DNA of 5,747 nt, from assembly GCA_021785155.1 (NCBI GenBank), contig JAJYGE010000299.1, positions 1 to 5,747 on the forward strand, in the 5' to 3' direction. This document shows positions 1 through 5,747 of the stretch, piece by piece. The stretch comes from Planctomycetota bacterium. GTDB lineage: Bacteria; Planctomycetota; Phycisphaerae; WQYP01. The translations under genes were made by a program, and so were the position numbers. Below the pieces are notes generated by a model. The model was not told the DNA's origin, ran no database searches, and was given only the letters and a program-made list of their open reading frames with translations. Position 1 is the first letter of the stretch. Each line of letters starts with the position of its first letter.

Positions 1-1310
1 AAAACGGTATCACCACTGCGCAGTTCATGAATATGGCCACCCGTGATCCCCATGGAAAACTGTTTCTGGTCAGCAACAGTTACTATCACGGCTCGGTGGT
101 CTGCCCCGCCTACCGGCGTTATGTGCTTCACTGGGCTAAACTTCAGATTGACGCCGGCGTCGATACGCTGTTCATGGATGAAGTCAATGGTGCCTATTGC
201 GATCTGGAGGGTTACGATTCTTACGGCTTGGCCGCCTTTCGCCATTATTTAATCCGCCGCTTTGTCCAGGGTGAGCACTGGACTATTCAGGACTCGCGCT
301 GGAAAACACAGTTTGGTATTGATCTTTCAGATTCCAAAGAATGTTCAGATCACAGTATTCGCACGTTTGATTATGCCGCTTACCTGCGCAAAAACCACTG
401 GGCCGATCAGCCGCAGCAGAAGCACAATCCTCTGTCTGGTGTATGGGGATCACCTATATGGTGGGGACCATCTGAGTCCCTTACCGAGGATACTTATTGT
501 GCCTGGCGAAATAACTCGGTCTGGCATTACTGGGTTACGCATATTCGTGCCTACGCCGCACGACGGCATCGCCGGGTGTGGATTGCCGCCAATGGCCTGA
601 ATCGTTGGGTGGATTACCAAATCGGCAGTGGAGCAGCGATATGGCAATTTCCACGTACTCCCAACGGACAACTTAATTGCACTTCATCTTACCTCTCCGA
701 TTGGCGTTCCTACTATCAGTACAGCAAGGAACTTCTCAATGGTAAGGAAGTTCCCATCATGATTTTCAATGATTGGGGGGTCGGATTTCCGTGGATGGAT
801 AAATTGACCGATGCCGAACGCGTGGCCTGGCTGCGGGCGTATGCTCCGGAAATTTTTGCTGCTGGCTTGTTTTTTGCCTATCCCGTGCTTGGCCCTTACA
901 ATTGTAATGCCGCCACCAATGGTACCTTGGAGGTTATGCGGCGGCAGGCACAGTTTGTAAAGATGGTATCACCTCTGTTGCGTACTGTTATCTGGCAAGA
1001 CCCCGCCATGGCCGCCTATACCGGCAAGGCGGAAATAACCATTCAAAGCCAGCCAAATACCCACCGCCTCATTGTCCACCTGATCAACCGGCAATATCAG
1101 GGCCTCACGCCCATTAAACAATCTCATCAGATTCTGCGGTTGGCTACCGCCAGATGTCCAAAGACAATTCGAATACATAATGCGGATACTGGAACTGTGA
1201 CTGCGGCAAAATGTATGTACGATTCCCAGCAAAGGCTACTGGGTTGCCGGACGGCACGCATTACCATACCATCCCTGCTGACATGGAACATCGTGGAGGT
1301 GGTACTGTAG
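1..1310 (+). CDS. TIM-barrel glycoside-hydrolase-like protein, 5'-truncated by window edge
   Basis: The frame is open from the first complete codon at base 3 to a TAG at 1308-1310, so 435 residues are visible. The ATG at 27 has no Shine-Dalgarno and sits inside protein-like sequence (N-G-I-T-T-A-Q-F before it), so the true start lies upstream and any signal peptide is unseen. The visible part looks like a TIM-barrel glycoside-hydrolase-like protein: a C-P-x-Y-R-R-Y stretch, then D-A-G-V-D-T-L-F-M-D-E-V-N-G-A-Y on a predicted barrel strand (Asp codon 177-179, Glu codon 180-182, candidate catalytic acids), then G-Y-D-S-Y-G-L-A-A-F-R-H-Y-L. Later come an A-A-N-G-L strand and a G-L-F-F-A-Y-P segment. 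The last 90 or so residues (V-H-L-I-N-R and following) resemble the C-terminal beta-sandwich of such hydrolases. Similar proteins occur, mostly unnamed, in PVC bacteria and acidobacteria (recalled, not searched). Substrate and catalytic pair are unknown. The neighbouring beta-mannosidase-like gene suggests a shared glycan. Confidence 0.8.
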   Translation, partial: NGITTAQFMNMATRDPHGKLFLVSNSYYHGSVVCPAYRRYVLHWAKLQIDAGVDTLFMDEVNGAYCDLEGYDSYGLAAFRHYLIRRFVQGEHWTIQDSRWKTQFGIDLSDSKECSDHSIRTFDYAAYLRKNHWADQPQQKHNPLSGVWGSPIWWGPSESLTEDTYCAWRNNSVWHYWVTHIRAYAARRHRRVWIAANGLNRWVDYQIGSGAAIWQFPRTPNGQLNCTSSYLSDWRSYYQYSKELLNGKEVPIMIFNDWGVGFPWMDKLTDAERVAWLRAYAPEIFAAGLFFAYPVLGPYNCNAATNGTLEVMRRQAQFVKMVSPLLRTVIWQDPAMAAYTGKAEITIQSQPNTHRLIVHLINRQYQGLTPIKQSHQILRLATARCPKTIRIHNADTGTVTAAKCMYDSQQRLLGCRTARITIPSLLTWNIVEVVL

Positions 1311-1346
1311 AGTCAGGAACTGATTGTAAGAAAGGGGATCGCCAGA

Positions 1347-1403
1347 ATGATGCCAATTATTATGTATTACGCCAATGGAACTGCTTATGTCCAACTATCT
1401 TAA
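1347..1403 (+). CDS. Possible 18-codon leader peptide (speculative)
   Basis: An ATG-ATG start is preceded by an AGGGG purine run at 1333-1337 with a 9-base spacer, which is a plausible though imperfect Shine-Dalgarno. The encoded peptide is MMPIIMYYANGTAYVQLS and ends in TAA at 1401-1403. It contains three tyrosines and three methionines. Its last codons form the left arm of the stem-loop at 1388-1454, the geometry expected if ribosome position on a leader peptide influenced folding of the downstream RNA. An ORF this short can arise by chance and no homology is recognised. Confidence 0.2.
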   Translation: MMPIIMYYANGTAYVQLS

Positions 1404-1454
1404 TCATACAGACGCGACCCTCGATTGTGTTCAACCGAAGATACAAGTTGGACA
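1388..1454 (+). repeat. Long imperfect inverted repeat / RNA stem-loop, possible terminator or attenuator
   Basis: The outer arms TGTCCAACT (1388-1396) and AGTTGGACA (1446-1454) are perfect 9-base complements. Directly inside, ATCTT (1397-1401) pairs with AAGAT (1438-1442), leaving a 3-base bulge (1443-1445) on the right side. This gives 14 pairs closing a 36-base loop. A run of six T follows at 1462-1467, seven bases after the stem. That gap and the large loop make it a poor textbook intrinsic terminator. It could instead end the upstream transcript weakly, act in attenuation, or be a pair of DNA operator half-sites. Confidence 0.4.
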
Positions 1455-1477
1455 ATATTCCTTTTTTACGGCGTGTT

Positions 1478-1498
1478 GTTCATTAGGCATAGTTCATT
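1478..1498. repeat. Tandem 7-base direct repeat GTTCATT
   Basis: GTTCATT occurs at 1478-1484 and again at 1492-1498, 14 bases start to start, 29 bases before the GH2 start codon. A regulator or RNA-binding site is possible, but two short AT-rich copies can also occur by chance. Confidence 0.2.
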
Positions 1499-1515
1499 GT
1501 AAATTATTGTTTTTC

Positions 1516-1519
1516 GGAG
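1516..1519 (+). promoter_or_regulatory. Ribosome-binding site of the GH2 gene; fixes the ATG at 1527
   Basis: GGAG lies 7 bases before the ATG at 1527, an ideal distance. An in-frame TTG at 1521 is only one base away from GGAG and cannot use it well. ATG 1527 is therefore the preferred start, giving an N-terminus of M-E-N-N rather than one with two extra residues. Confidence 0.75.
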
Positions 1520-1526
1520 TTTGCAA

Positions 1527-4142
1527 ATGGAAAATAACATCGTGGAATCCAAACCCTTAACGCGGCGTCAGATGCTGCAGGCGGCGGCGGGGGCCGGCGC
1601 GGTATTAACATTGGCGGGTTGCAGTTCAACACCCATGCGGGCCCAGGCGTCACGGCGGCAGACGCGGGCGGTACCGGCGGCAAGTTCGTGTCTGACGCTG
1701 GATTTAACCGGTGACACCTGGACGATGCACGCCCAGGGGCATCCGGACAAACTGCCCGCTATCGTGCCCGGCTCCACGTATACCGATCTGATGCGGGCCG
1801 GGAAAATTCCCAATCCCTATTACCGCGAGAATAATGGCCAGGTGCAGTGGGTGGCGAAAAAGAACTGGATTTATGAACGCACCTTTGATGTGCCGGAGGA
1901 AATGTTGTCCCAGCCGCATGTGGAGCTGCAATGCCATGGCCTTGATACGCTGGCCACCCTCTGGCTTAACGGCCGGGAAATTGGCCGTGCGGATAACATG
2001 TTTCGCGCCTGGAGTTTTGATGTTCGACCCCATCTGCGTGCGGGCGGCAACACCATACGTATACAGTTTGATACGCTGGAACCCTATGTGGAAAAGAACC
2101 GGGAAGCGTATAAAAAAGCGTATGGCCTTGATTTAAGCGATGCCCGCTGCTGGGTGCGCAAGGCTCCCTATATGTGGGGCTGGGACTGGTGCCGGGCGGT
2201 ACTCACACAGGGAGTCTGGAAACCCCTGGAGCTTATCGCGTATGAAGCGCGGATTACGGATGTAGGAATATTACAGCGGCATGAGGCGTCCGGTGCGGTG
2301 CAATTGGATATTCAGACTACGGTATCAGGAGCCAGTTCCAGCCCCAGTGCCAACGCACAGGTTCGCGTTCGCGTGCTGTTTGCTGGAACGACAGTGGCTA
2401 CTGCATCGGCACCGGTAAAGGATGGTCTTGCCCAGTGCCAGGTTACCATAGAGCACCCCCAACTCTGGTGGCCCAATGGCGCAGGCGAACATCCGCTGTA
2501 TACGGTCGAAGCCCAGTTGCTGGAATCCACCGGCGGCGTGGTGGAGATACTCTCTTCCACTGCTAAGGTGATGGATACAAAGTGCCGCCGGATCGGCCTG
2601 CGAAAGGTGGAGGTACTGCCGCCCAAAGATGGCGTAGCGATGCACGTGAAGGTCAATGGCGTGCCGATATTTGTAAAAGGTGCGGATTGGATACCCGCGG
2701 ATAACATGCCTACGCGTGTGACGCCGGAGATTATCCGCTGGTACATGGAAAAGGCGGTTGAATGCAACTTTAACTTTATCCGGCTGTGGGGGGGTGGATA
2801 CTATGAGCAGGACGAATTATTTGAGCTGTGTGATGAACTGGGCCTTATGCTGCAGTTCGAGTTCAAATTCGCCAATGACACCTATCCCGTCCATGATTCC
2901 CAATGGATGGACAATTTGCAGATTGAAATTGAACAGCAGGTTCTGCGTTGCCGGAATCACCCGTCGATTGTGATCTGGAGCGGGAACAATGAAATTCAGT
3001 ATTTCAAGGGATATTACCACCTGTTCCGCGAGGTCATTGGCGGTATCGTCCACCGGTTGTTGCCGGGGGCGTTTTATGAGGTCGGCAGCGGGGCCTCCGG
3101 CAGCGGGGATATTCACACCTGGGAGGTCTGGTTTGGCATGAAGCCTTACAGTCAATATAGAACCGTGGAGGGATTTGTCACCGAATTCGGTATGCAGTCG
3201 TTTCCGGTTCCGGAAACCGTGCGTGCCTATACCGATGCTGCAGATCGAATCAGCCTGGATACTCCGGTAATGAAATACCATGAAACTTCTTATTCCGGTC
3301 CCGGCGGCTTGGCCCGCATCGAGCATTATGTCCATACCTATTTTGGCCGCAAGCCGGAGGATTTTGATTCCAAATTATGGCTGACGCAAATTAATCAGGC
3401 TTATGGAATTCGGTATGGGGTAGAGCATTGGCGGCGCGATATGCCGCGCTCCATGGCTTCAACCATCTGGCAGTACAATGACTGCTGGCCGGGGCCTACC
3501 TGGTCGATGACCGATTACTATCGTCGCTTTAAGGCCCTGCAATATCAAAGCAAACATTTCTTCGCCCCGATTCTTGTCAGCGGCATACCGGATCTGAAAA
3601 CCGGCCAGGCGGAACTGCATATCACCAGTGATCGGCAGAAGGATGTTTCCGGCGTGCTGCGGTGGTGCGTCACGGATTTGGCCGGCACAATACTCCAGCA
3701 CGGCGAGATGGCCGTGGCCATCCCGGCCCGCACCAGCCGGCTGGCACATACGCTGGACCTTGCGGACCTCATCGCCCGCCACGGTATGGCGAATCTGCTG
3801 ATCTGGCCGGATGTGCGTGTCGGCAGCGTAACGGTGGCGGACAATGTGTTATTCTTTGGCCGGCCGGTGGAGTTGAAACTCCACAATCCGCATTTGGCAG
3901 CACATATAACCGGTAGTGGCAAACAGTATGCGGTTACCATTGATGCCAACGCGCCGGCCTTATGGCTCTGGGCCAATGTCCAGGACACAAACGCCACATA
4001 TTCGGACAACTTTATAGCTTTGCGTCCGGGGCGCACAGAGCAGATTCACATTACCCTTGATGCGGCCATGTCCCCGGCAGAATTTCGGAAGAAGCTCTCT
4101 GTGCGCAGTGTCTATGACATCGCCCCGGACATGCGGGCGTGA
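1527..4142 (+). CDS. Family GH2 beta-mannosidase-like glycoside hydrolase, Tat-exported lipoprotein
   Basis: This 871-residue enzyme is predicted to hydrolyse terminal beta-mannosyl (or related beta-glycosyl) bonds in oligosaccharides by a retaining mechanism. The N-terminus carries a Tat motif, T-R-R-Q-M-L (12-17), an Ala/Gly-rich core and a lipobox L-A-G-C with Cys32, so it is probably membrane-anchored outside the cytoplasm. A jelly-roll sugar-binding domain follows (about 45-225, including G-W-D-W at 218-221), then Ig-like strands (L-W-W-P-N-G at 313-318). The TIM barrel has G-A-D-W-I-P-A-D (385-392), W-G-G-G-Y-Y-E (421-427), S-G-N-N-E with acid/base Glu489, T-E-F-G-M-Q-S with nucleophile Glu553, and W-Q-Y-N-D-C-W-P (648-655). 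A C-terminal beta-sandwich follows. Length is typical for the family. Oddities: Cys222 replaces the usual Gly after G-W-D-W; L-Q-F-E-F-K-F (442-448) replaces the usual V-W-Q-D-F-M-F; and the catalytic glutamates are only 64 residues apart. GH2 membership is firm; mannose specificity is likely, and an exo-glucosaminidase-like or other beta-glycosidase activity cannot be excluded. Confidence 0.93.
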   Translation: MENNIVESKPLTRRQMLQAAAGAGAVLTLAGCSSTPMRAQASRRQTRAVPAASSCLTLDLTGDTWTMHAQGHPDKLPAIVPGSTYTDLMRAGKIPNPYYRENNGQVQWVAKKNWIYERTFDVPEEMLSQPHVELQCHGLDTLATLWLNGREIGRADNMFRAWSFDVRPHLRAGGNTIRIQFDTLEPYVEKNREAYKKAYGLDLSDARCWVRKAPYMWGWDWCRAVLTQGVWKPLELIAYEARITDVGILQRHEASGAVQLDIQTTVSGASSSPSANAQVRVRVLFAGTTVATASAPVKDGLAQCQVTIEHPQLWWPNGAGEHPLYTVEAQLLESTGGVVEILSSTAKVMDTKCRRIGLRKVEVLPPKDGVAMHVKVNGVPIFVKGADWIPADNMPTRVTPEIIRWYMEKAVECNFNFIRLWGGGYYEQDELFELCDELGLMLQFEFKFANDTYPVHDSQWMDNLQIEIEQQVLRCRNHPSIVIWSGNNEIQYFKGYYHLFREVIGGIVHRLLPGAFYEVGSGASGSGDIHTWEVWFGMKPYSQYRTVEGFVTEFGMQSFPVPETVRAYTDAADRISLDTPVMKYHETSYSGPGGLARIEHYVHTYFGRKPEDFDSKLWLTQINQAYGIRYGVEHWRRDMPRSMASTIWQYNDCWPGPTWSMTDYYRRFKALQYQSKHFFAPILVSGIPDLKTGQAELHITSDRQKDVSGVLRWCVTDLAGTILQHGEMAVAIPARTSRLAHTLDLADLIARHGMANLLIWPDVRVGSVTVADNVLFFGRPVELKLHNPHLAAHITGSGKQYAVTIDANAPALWLWANVQDTNATYSDNFIALRPGRTEQIHITLDAAMSPAEFRKKLSVRSVYDIAPDMRA

Positions 4143-4250
4143 AAAACCATCGCCAAGTCTTGCCGTGCCGTGAAAACGTCTGCCTGTTATATGGATGCCA
4201 ACGTTGCGATACAGCACCCGCTGGCGCATGGTGGCAGCCTGAAAATATTG
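4143..4250. other. Gap between convergent genes; no clear terminator
   Basis: This gap lies between the stop codons of the GH2 gene and the convergent regulator. A weak hairpin is possible between CCTGA (4238-4242) and TCAGG (4251-4255), with two further pairs beyond a mismatch and an 8-base AT-rich loop; it overlaps the regulator's stop codon and has no T-run on either strand. There is also an 8-base palindrome, CAACGTTG, at 4199-4206. The run of A at 4142-4146 reads as T's for the minus strand but has no strong stem before it. Termination may be Rho-dependent or occur elsewhere. Confidence 0.4.
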
Positions 4251-5411
4251 TCAGGATGGCAAGGCCCTGGAACAGGACTTAACACGCTTCCTGGAAATGG
4301 GTGAACCGGAAGAAGCCCGCACAATAAGTTCCCCGCTCAATTCAATATGTATTGGAGGAAGAGCCGGCTCGGCGATGCGCTGGAGCATGGTGTGAAAGGC
4401 CACAGCACCAATCCCCGCCGAAGGCTGTCGGATGGTGGTCAGAGGAACGGATAGATGAGCGGTCATCGGCAAGTCGTCGAAACTGCCCATACGAACGTGC
4501 CGTGGAATGCGGATGCCCGCCGCCAGGGCCAGGCGCATGACCGAGGCCGCCCGAAAATCGTTGACGATCAGCACGGCTTCGGGACGTCGTTGGCGCAGAG
4601 TTTCCACCACAAAATCGCCCTCCAGAAGGTCCCCGTAATGAATGCCCGCGGTGTCGGCGGGCAGCCCATAACTTTCCATCGCTTTAAGATAGCCGGCGAT
4701 GCGGGCTTCCTGCGTCGGATGCCTCATGTCAATGGCGAAAAAGTCGATTCTCCGGCAACCAAGTTTCAGGAAGTGCTCAGCCAAAATGTAGCCCGAATGA
4801 AAATTATCAATTCCCACCAGATCCAGGCTGCTGCGGGCCGGATACCGGACAATGTCGCTATCAATGAGCACAACGGGAATGGAAGCCTTTCGCAGTTGTT
4901 CAATACGCACCGCTGTAGCGGAAACCTCCTGATCGGGCAGTATCCACTGGGGGGTTAAAAATACCCCGGCGACCTGGCGCTCAATGAATTGACTGATAAC
5001 GGCCTTGTAACGCTCGGCCAAACCAGGATCGTGTGGATACTCGAACCATGAGGGGTCCTGAAGCAACACCATGGAATGTTCCATACCTGCGCGCAACAGT
5101 ATTTCGGACGCCACCGCGCTGAAAATCGTCTCCTCCTGGTGCTGGCGGCTCAAGCCGAGAAGTATGGCCCCAAAAGTCATGGATTTTCTCGGCGGAGCAC
5201 TGGTGACCATCGATCCCGCCTTGTGGTTGCGACGGATCATATTCTCCTTGACCAGTCGATGAATAGCGGCGGTAATTGTCGGGCGTGACACTCTGAATTG
5301 TTCCGCCAAATCGCGTTCGGGGGGGATTCGCTCCCCGATACGAAACTTGCCGGTTTCGATTCCCCGCAGGAGGTAGGCATAAATATCACGCGATTTTTTT
5401 GGGGTTCGCAC
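4251..5411 (-). CDS. GntR/LacI hybrid transcriptional regulator (AraR-like architecture)
   Basis: This 386-residue cytoplasmic regulator has a winged helix-turn-helix of the GntR type at the N-terminus (about 8-71). Seen there are the signature G-E-R-I-P-P-E-R-D-L-A (26-36), V-S-R-P-T-I-T-A-A-I (41-50) and the wing ending A-G-S-M-V (65-69). From about residue 78 to 367 it is a LacI/periplasmic-binding-protein-type sugar-binding domain, with V-G-I-D-N-F-H-S-G, the late M-G-S-F-D-D (308-313) and T-T-I-R-Q-P (325-330) typical of LacI-family bodies. This two-part design is that of AraR of Bacillus, where sugar binding releases DNA. Length is normal. A short basic tail (about 368-386) is probably disordered. 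The start is GTG; an in-frame TGA upstream and a well-placed GGAG support it. The gene converges on the GH2 gene, so control of the hydrolases is an inference from proximity. The effector is unknown, possibly mannose or an oligosaccharide. Confidence 0.92.
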   Translation of the reverse strand: MRTPKKSRDIYAYLLRGIETGKFRIGERIPPERDLAEQFRVSRPTITAAIHRLVKENMIRRNHKAGSMVTSAPPRKSMTFGAILLGLSRQHQEETIFSAVASEILLRAGMEHSMVLLQDPSWFEYPHDPGLAERYKAVISQFIERQVAGVFLTPQWILPDQEVSATAVRIEQLRKASIPVVLIDSDIVRYPARSSLDLVGIDNFHSGYILAEHFLKLGCRRIDFFAIDMRHPTQEARIAGYLKAMESYGLPADTAGIHYGDLLEGDFVVETLRQRRPEAVLIVNDFRAASVMRLALAAGIRIPRHVRMGSFDDLPMTAHLSVPLTTIRQPSAGIGAVAFHTMLQRIAEPALPPIHIELSGELIVRASSGSPISRKRVKSCSRALPS

Positions 5412-5416
5412 AAGTT

Positions 5417-5420
5417 CTCC
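5417..5420 (-). promoter_or_regulatory. Ribosome-binding site of the regulator; decides a GTG start
   Basis: On the minus strand GGAG is followed by A-A-C-T-T and then GTG at 5411-5409, a 5-base spacer. No ATG lies in frame between this GTG and the upstream in-frame TGA, so GTG is the only good start. The GntR helix-turn-helix begins at the expected distance after it. Confidence 0.75.
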
Positions 5421-5482
5421 AAAGTCTGCCGCGCCACCGTATTCCGGTCAGTACGACTAAAAGGCCATACCCCCACAAGGTC

Positions 5483-5488
5483 TATAAT
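5483..5488 (+). promoter_or_regulatory. Perfect TATAAT -10-like box, plus strand
   Basis: TATAAT stands 31 bases before the TTG at 5520 and could be the -10 element of a rightward, divergent transcript. No recognisable -35 is found 16-18 bases upstream and no extended -10 TG is present. The stretch is AT-rich, so the match may be accidental, or it may be part of the regulator's own control region on the opposite strand. Confidence 0.25.
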
Positions 5489-5519
5489 GTATATGTAGAT
5501 TAAACGGTACGGAGCTTAT

Positions 5520-5747
5520 TTGCAAGATCCTTTGATATCTGTGCACGGCGTTTATATATTACGAAATATAAAAGACATAATAGGTACACATTTTCGTTAC
5601 ATGAAAGCGTTATTGGCTTTGGATACAAACCACCGCAAGGCATTGAAGCGCTGCAAGGGTAAACCCGCAGATCAGGGGCCGGAATATCTCTGCGCTAATA
5701 TGCTATGTACTCTGCGGTTAAAGGATGGGACCTTACCGTCATACTGA
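5520..5747 (+). CDS. Doubtful 75-residue hypothetical protein, divergent from the regulator
   Basis: The frame starts at TTG with GGAG at 5511-5514 (5-base spacer) and ends at a TGA that coincides with the last base of the window. An internal ATG at 5601 would give a 49-residue product but has no Shine-Dalgarno. The sequence begins M-Q-D-P-L-I-S-V-H-G and contains a basic stretch (H-R-K-A-L-K-R-C-K-G-K) and three cysteines in its second half. I recognise no family, transmembrane segment or metal-binding pattern. Arguments for a gene are the ribosome-binding site, the upstream TATAAT and an uninterrupted frame. Arguments against are the rare TTG start, the AT-rich inverted repeat inside its first 20 codons and unremarkable composition. 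It could also be a remnant of a longer gene or a non-coding leader. Confidence 0.3.
   Translation: MQDPLISVHGVYILRNIKDIIGTHFRYMKALLALDTNHRKALKRCKGKPADQGPEYLCANMLCTLRLKDGTLPSY
5551..5572. repeat. AT-rich inverted repeat, candidate operator
   Basis: TTTATAT (5551-5557) and ATATAAA (5566-5572) are perfect complements around an 8-base centre. The total span of 22 bases is of a size that dimeric regulators bind. It lies about 140 bases upstream of the regulator's start codon. Whether the regulator uses it is unknown; AT-rich palindromes occur by chance more often than mixed ones. Confidence 0.3.
5662..5719 (+). repeat. One left arm with two alternative right arms (competing hairpins)
   Basis: CGCAGA at 5666-5671 can pair with TCTGCG at 5689-5694 (17-base loop) or with the second copy at 5711-5716. 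The second pairing extends to TCTGCGGTT (5711-5719) against 5662-5671 with one bulged base. The two pairings exclude each other. No T-run follows, so neither is an evident terminator. Confidence 0.25.

Larger units (their letters stand above)
1311..1526. other. Structured AT-rich intergenic region ahead of the GH2 gene
   Basis: These 216 bases separate two same-strand hydrolase genes, too long for simple translational coupling. They contain a possible mini-ORF (1347-1403), a long imperfect stem-loop (1388-1454), a T6 run (1462-1467), a direct repeat of GTTCATT (1478-1484 and 1492-1498) and the Shine-Dalgarno of the GH2 gene (1516-1519). A weak promoter-like pair, TTGTTC at 1476-1481 and TAAATT at 1500-1505 with an 18-base spacer, could drive the GH2 gene separately, but the match is poor. 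Longer open frames crossing this gap have no ribosome-binding site and no protein-like composition. Confidence 0.6.
5412..5747. other. AT-rich upstream region of the regulator, to window end
   Basis: These 336 bases hold no confidently identified gene. They contain the regulator's ribosome-binding site (5417-5420), a plus-strand TATAAT (5483-5488), an AT-rich inverted repeat (5551-5572), overlapping GC-rich hairpins (5662-5719) and a doubtful ORF (5520-5747). On the minus strand, the last 75 bases (5746-5672) are also open and end at a TGA (5674-5672). That would be 24 residues of a gene entering from the right, too short to identify. A minus-strand promoter for the regulator is expected here; the best pair seen is TTGCAA (5520-5525) with TAATCT (5497-5502), which is weak. 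Confidence 0.5.

Noticed and set aside
1389..1454. tRNA-like outline: 7-base complementary ends (1389-1395 with 1447-1453) plus one following base, about 66 bases in total
   Set aside because: No T-arm abuts the 3' acceptor strand, there is no D-arm or anticodon-stem pattern, and the length is short. The inner pairs continue the outer stem instead of forming a cloverleaf.
1375..1560. 61-codon plus-strand frame running from the gap into the start of the GH2 gene
   Set aside because: It has no Shine-Dalgarno, overlaps the well-supported GH2 start and encodes a cysteine-rich sequence resembling nothing known. Most likely chance.
2817..3335. 172-codon minus-strand open frame within the GH2 gene
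   Set aside because: The plus strand here encodes the GH2 catalytic motifs. The antisense frame has no recognisable domain or start signal and is a composition shadow.
4236..4258. Possible shared terminator hairpin between the convergent genes
   Set aside because: Only five consecutive pairs form, mismatches follow, it overlaps the regulator's stop codon and neither strand has a T-run after it. Kept only as a remark in the gap entry.
4455..4958. 167-codon plus-strand open frame opposite the regulator
   Set aside because: The minus strand encodes a continuous LacI-type sugar-binding domain. The opposite frame has no protein-like features.
5481..5499. TCTA...TAGA imperfect palindrome around the TATAAT box
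   Set aside because: Only four outer bases per side match, with a mismatched 11-base centre. This is expected by chance in AT-rich DNA.

Overview
The window reads as a carbohydrate-utilisation segment from a bacterium that exports its glycoside hydrolases. It holds three well-supported genes: the 3' part of a TIM-barrel glycoside-hydrolase-like protein (+ strand), a complete family GH2 beta-mannosidase-like enzyme with a Tat/lipoprotein signal (+ strand), and a convergent transcriptional regulator with a GntR-type DNA-binding head and a LacI-type sugar-sensing body (- strand). Base composition looks moderate, roughly half G+C by eye. Tat-exported hydrolases, uncharacterised TIM-barrel proteins of this kind and many GntR/LacI-hybrid regulators together suggest the PVC group (Planctomycetota/Phycisphaerae, Lentisphaerota or Verrucomicrobiota). 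That placement is inference; no marker gene is present.

Layout. 1-1310: hydrolase-like gene, cut off at the left edge. 1311-1526: a 216-base AT-richer gap. It contains a possible 18-codon mini-ORF, a long imperfect stem-loop whose left arm overlaps the end of that mini-ORF, a T6 run, a 7-base direct repeat, and the Shine-Dalgarno of the next gene. 1527-4142: the GH2 enzyme. 4143-4250: a short gap between convergent genes, with only weak hairpins. 4251-5411 (-): the GntR/LacI regulator, starting at GTG behind a good Shine-Dalgarno. 5412-5747: an AT-rich upstream region with a TATAAT box, an AT-rich inverted repeat, competing short hairpins and a doubtful 75-codon ORF starting at TTG that resembles nothing I know.

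How the parts may work together (inference): the GH2 enzyme, probably anchored as a lipoprotein after Tat export, would trim beta-linked mannose or a related sugar from oligosaccharides. The upstream TIM-barrel protein would act on the same or a linked glycan. The regulator would sense a released sugar. Because the regulator is convergent with the hydrolases, its operators would lie in the 1311-1526 gap, upstream of the first gene outside the window, or in its own promoter region.

I see no RNA gene, CRISPR array, insertion sequence or clear sign of a new defence or mobile system. The most intriguing unexplained piece is the structured gap in front of the GH2 gene. Next are the departures from textbook GH2 motifs in the enzyme itself.
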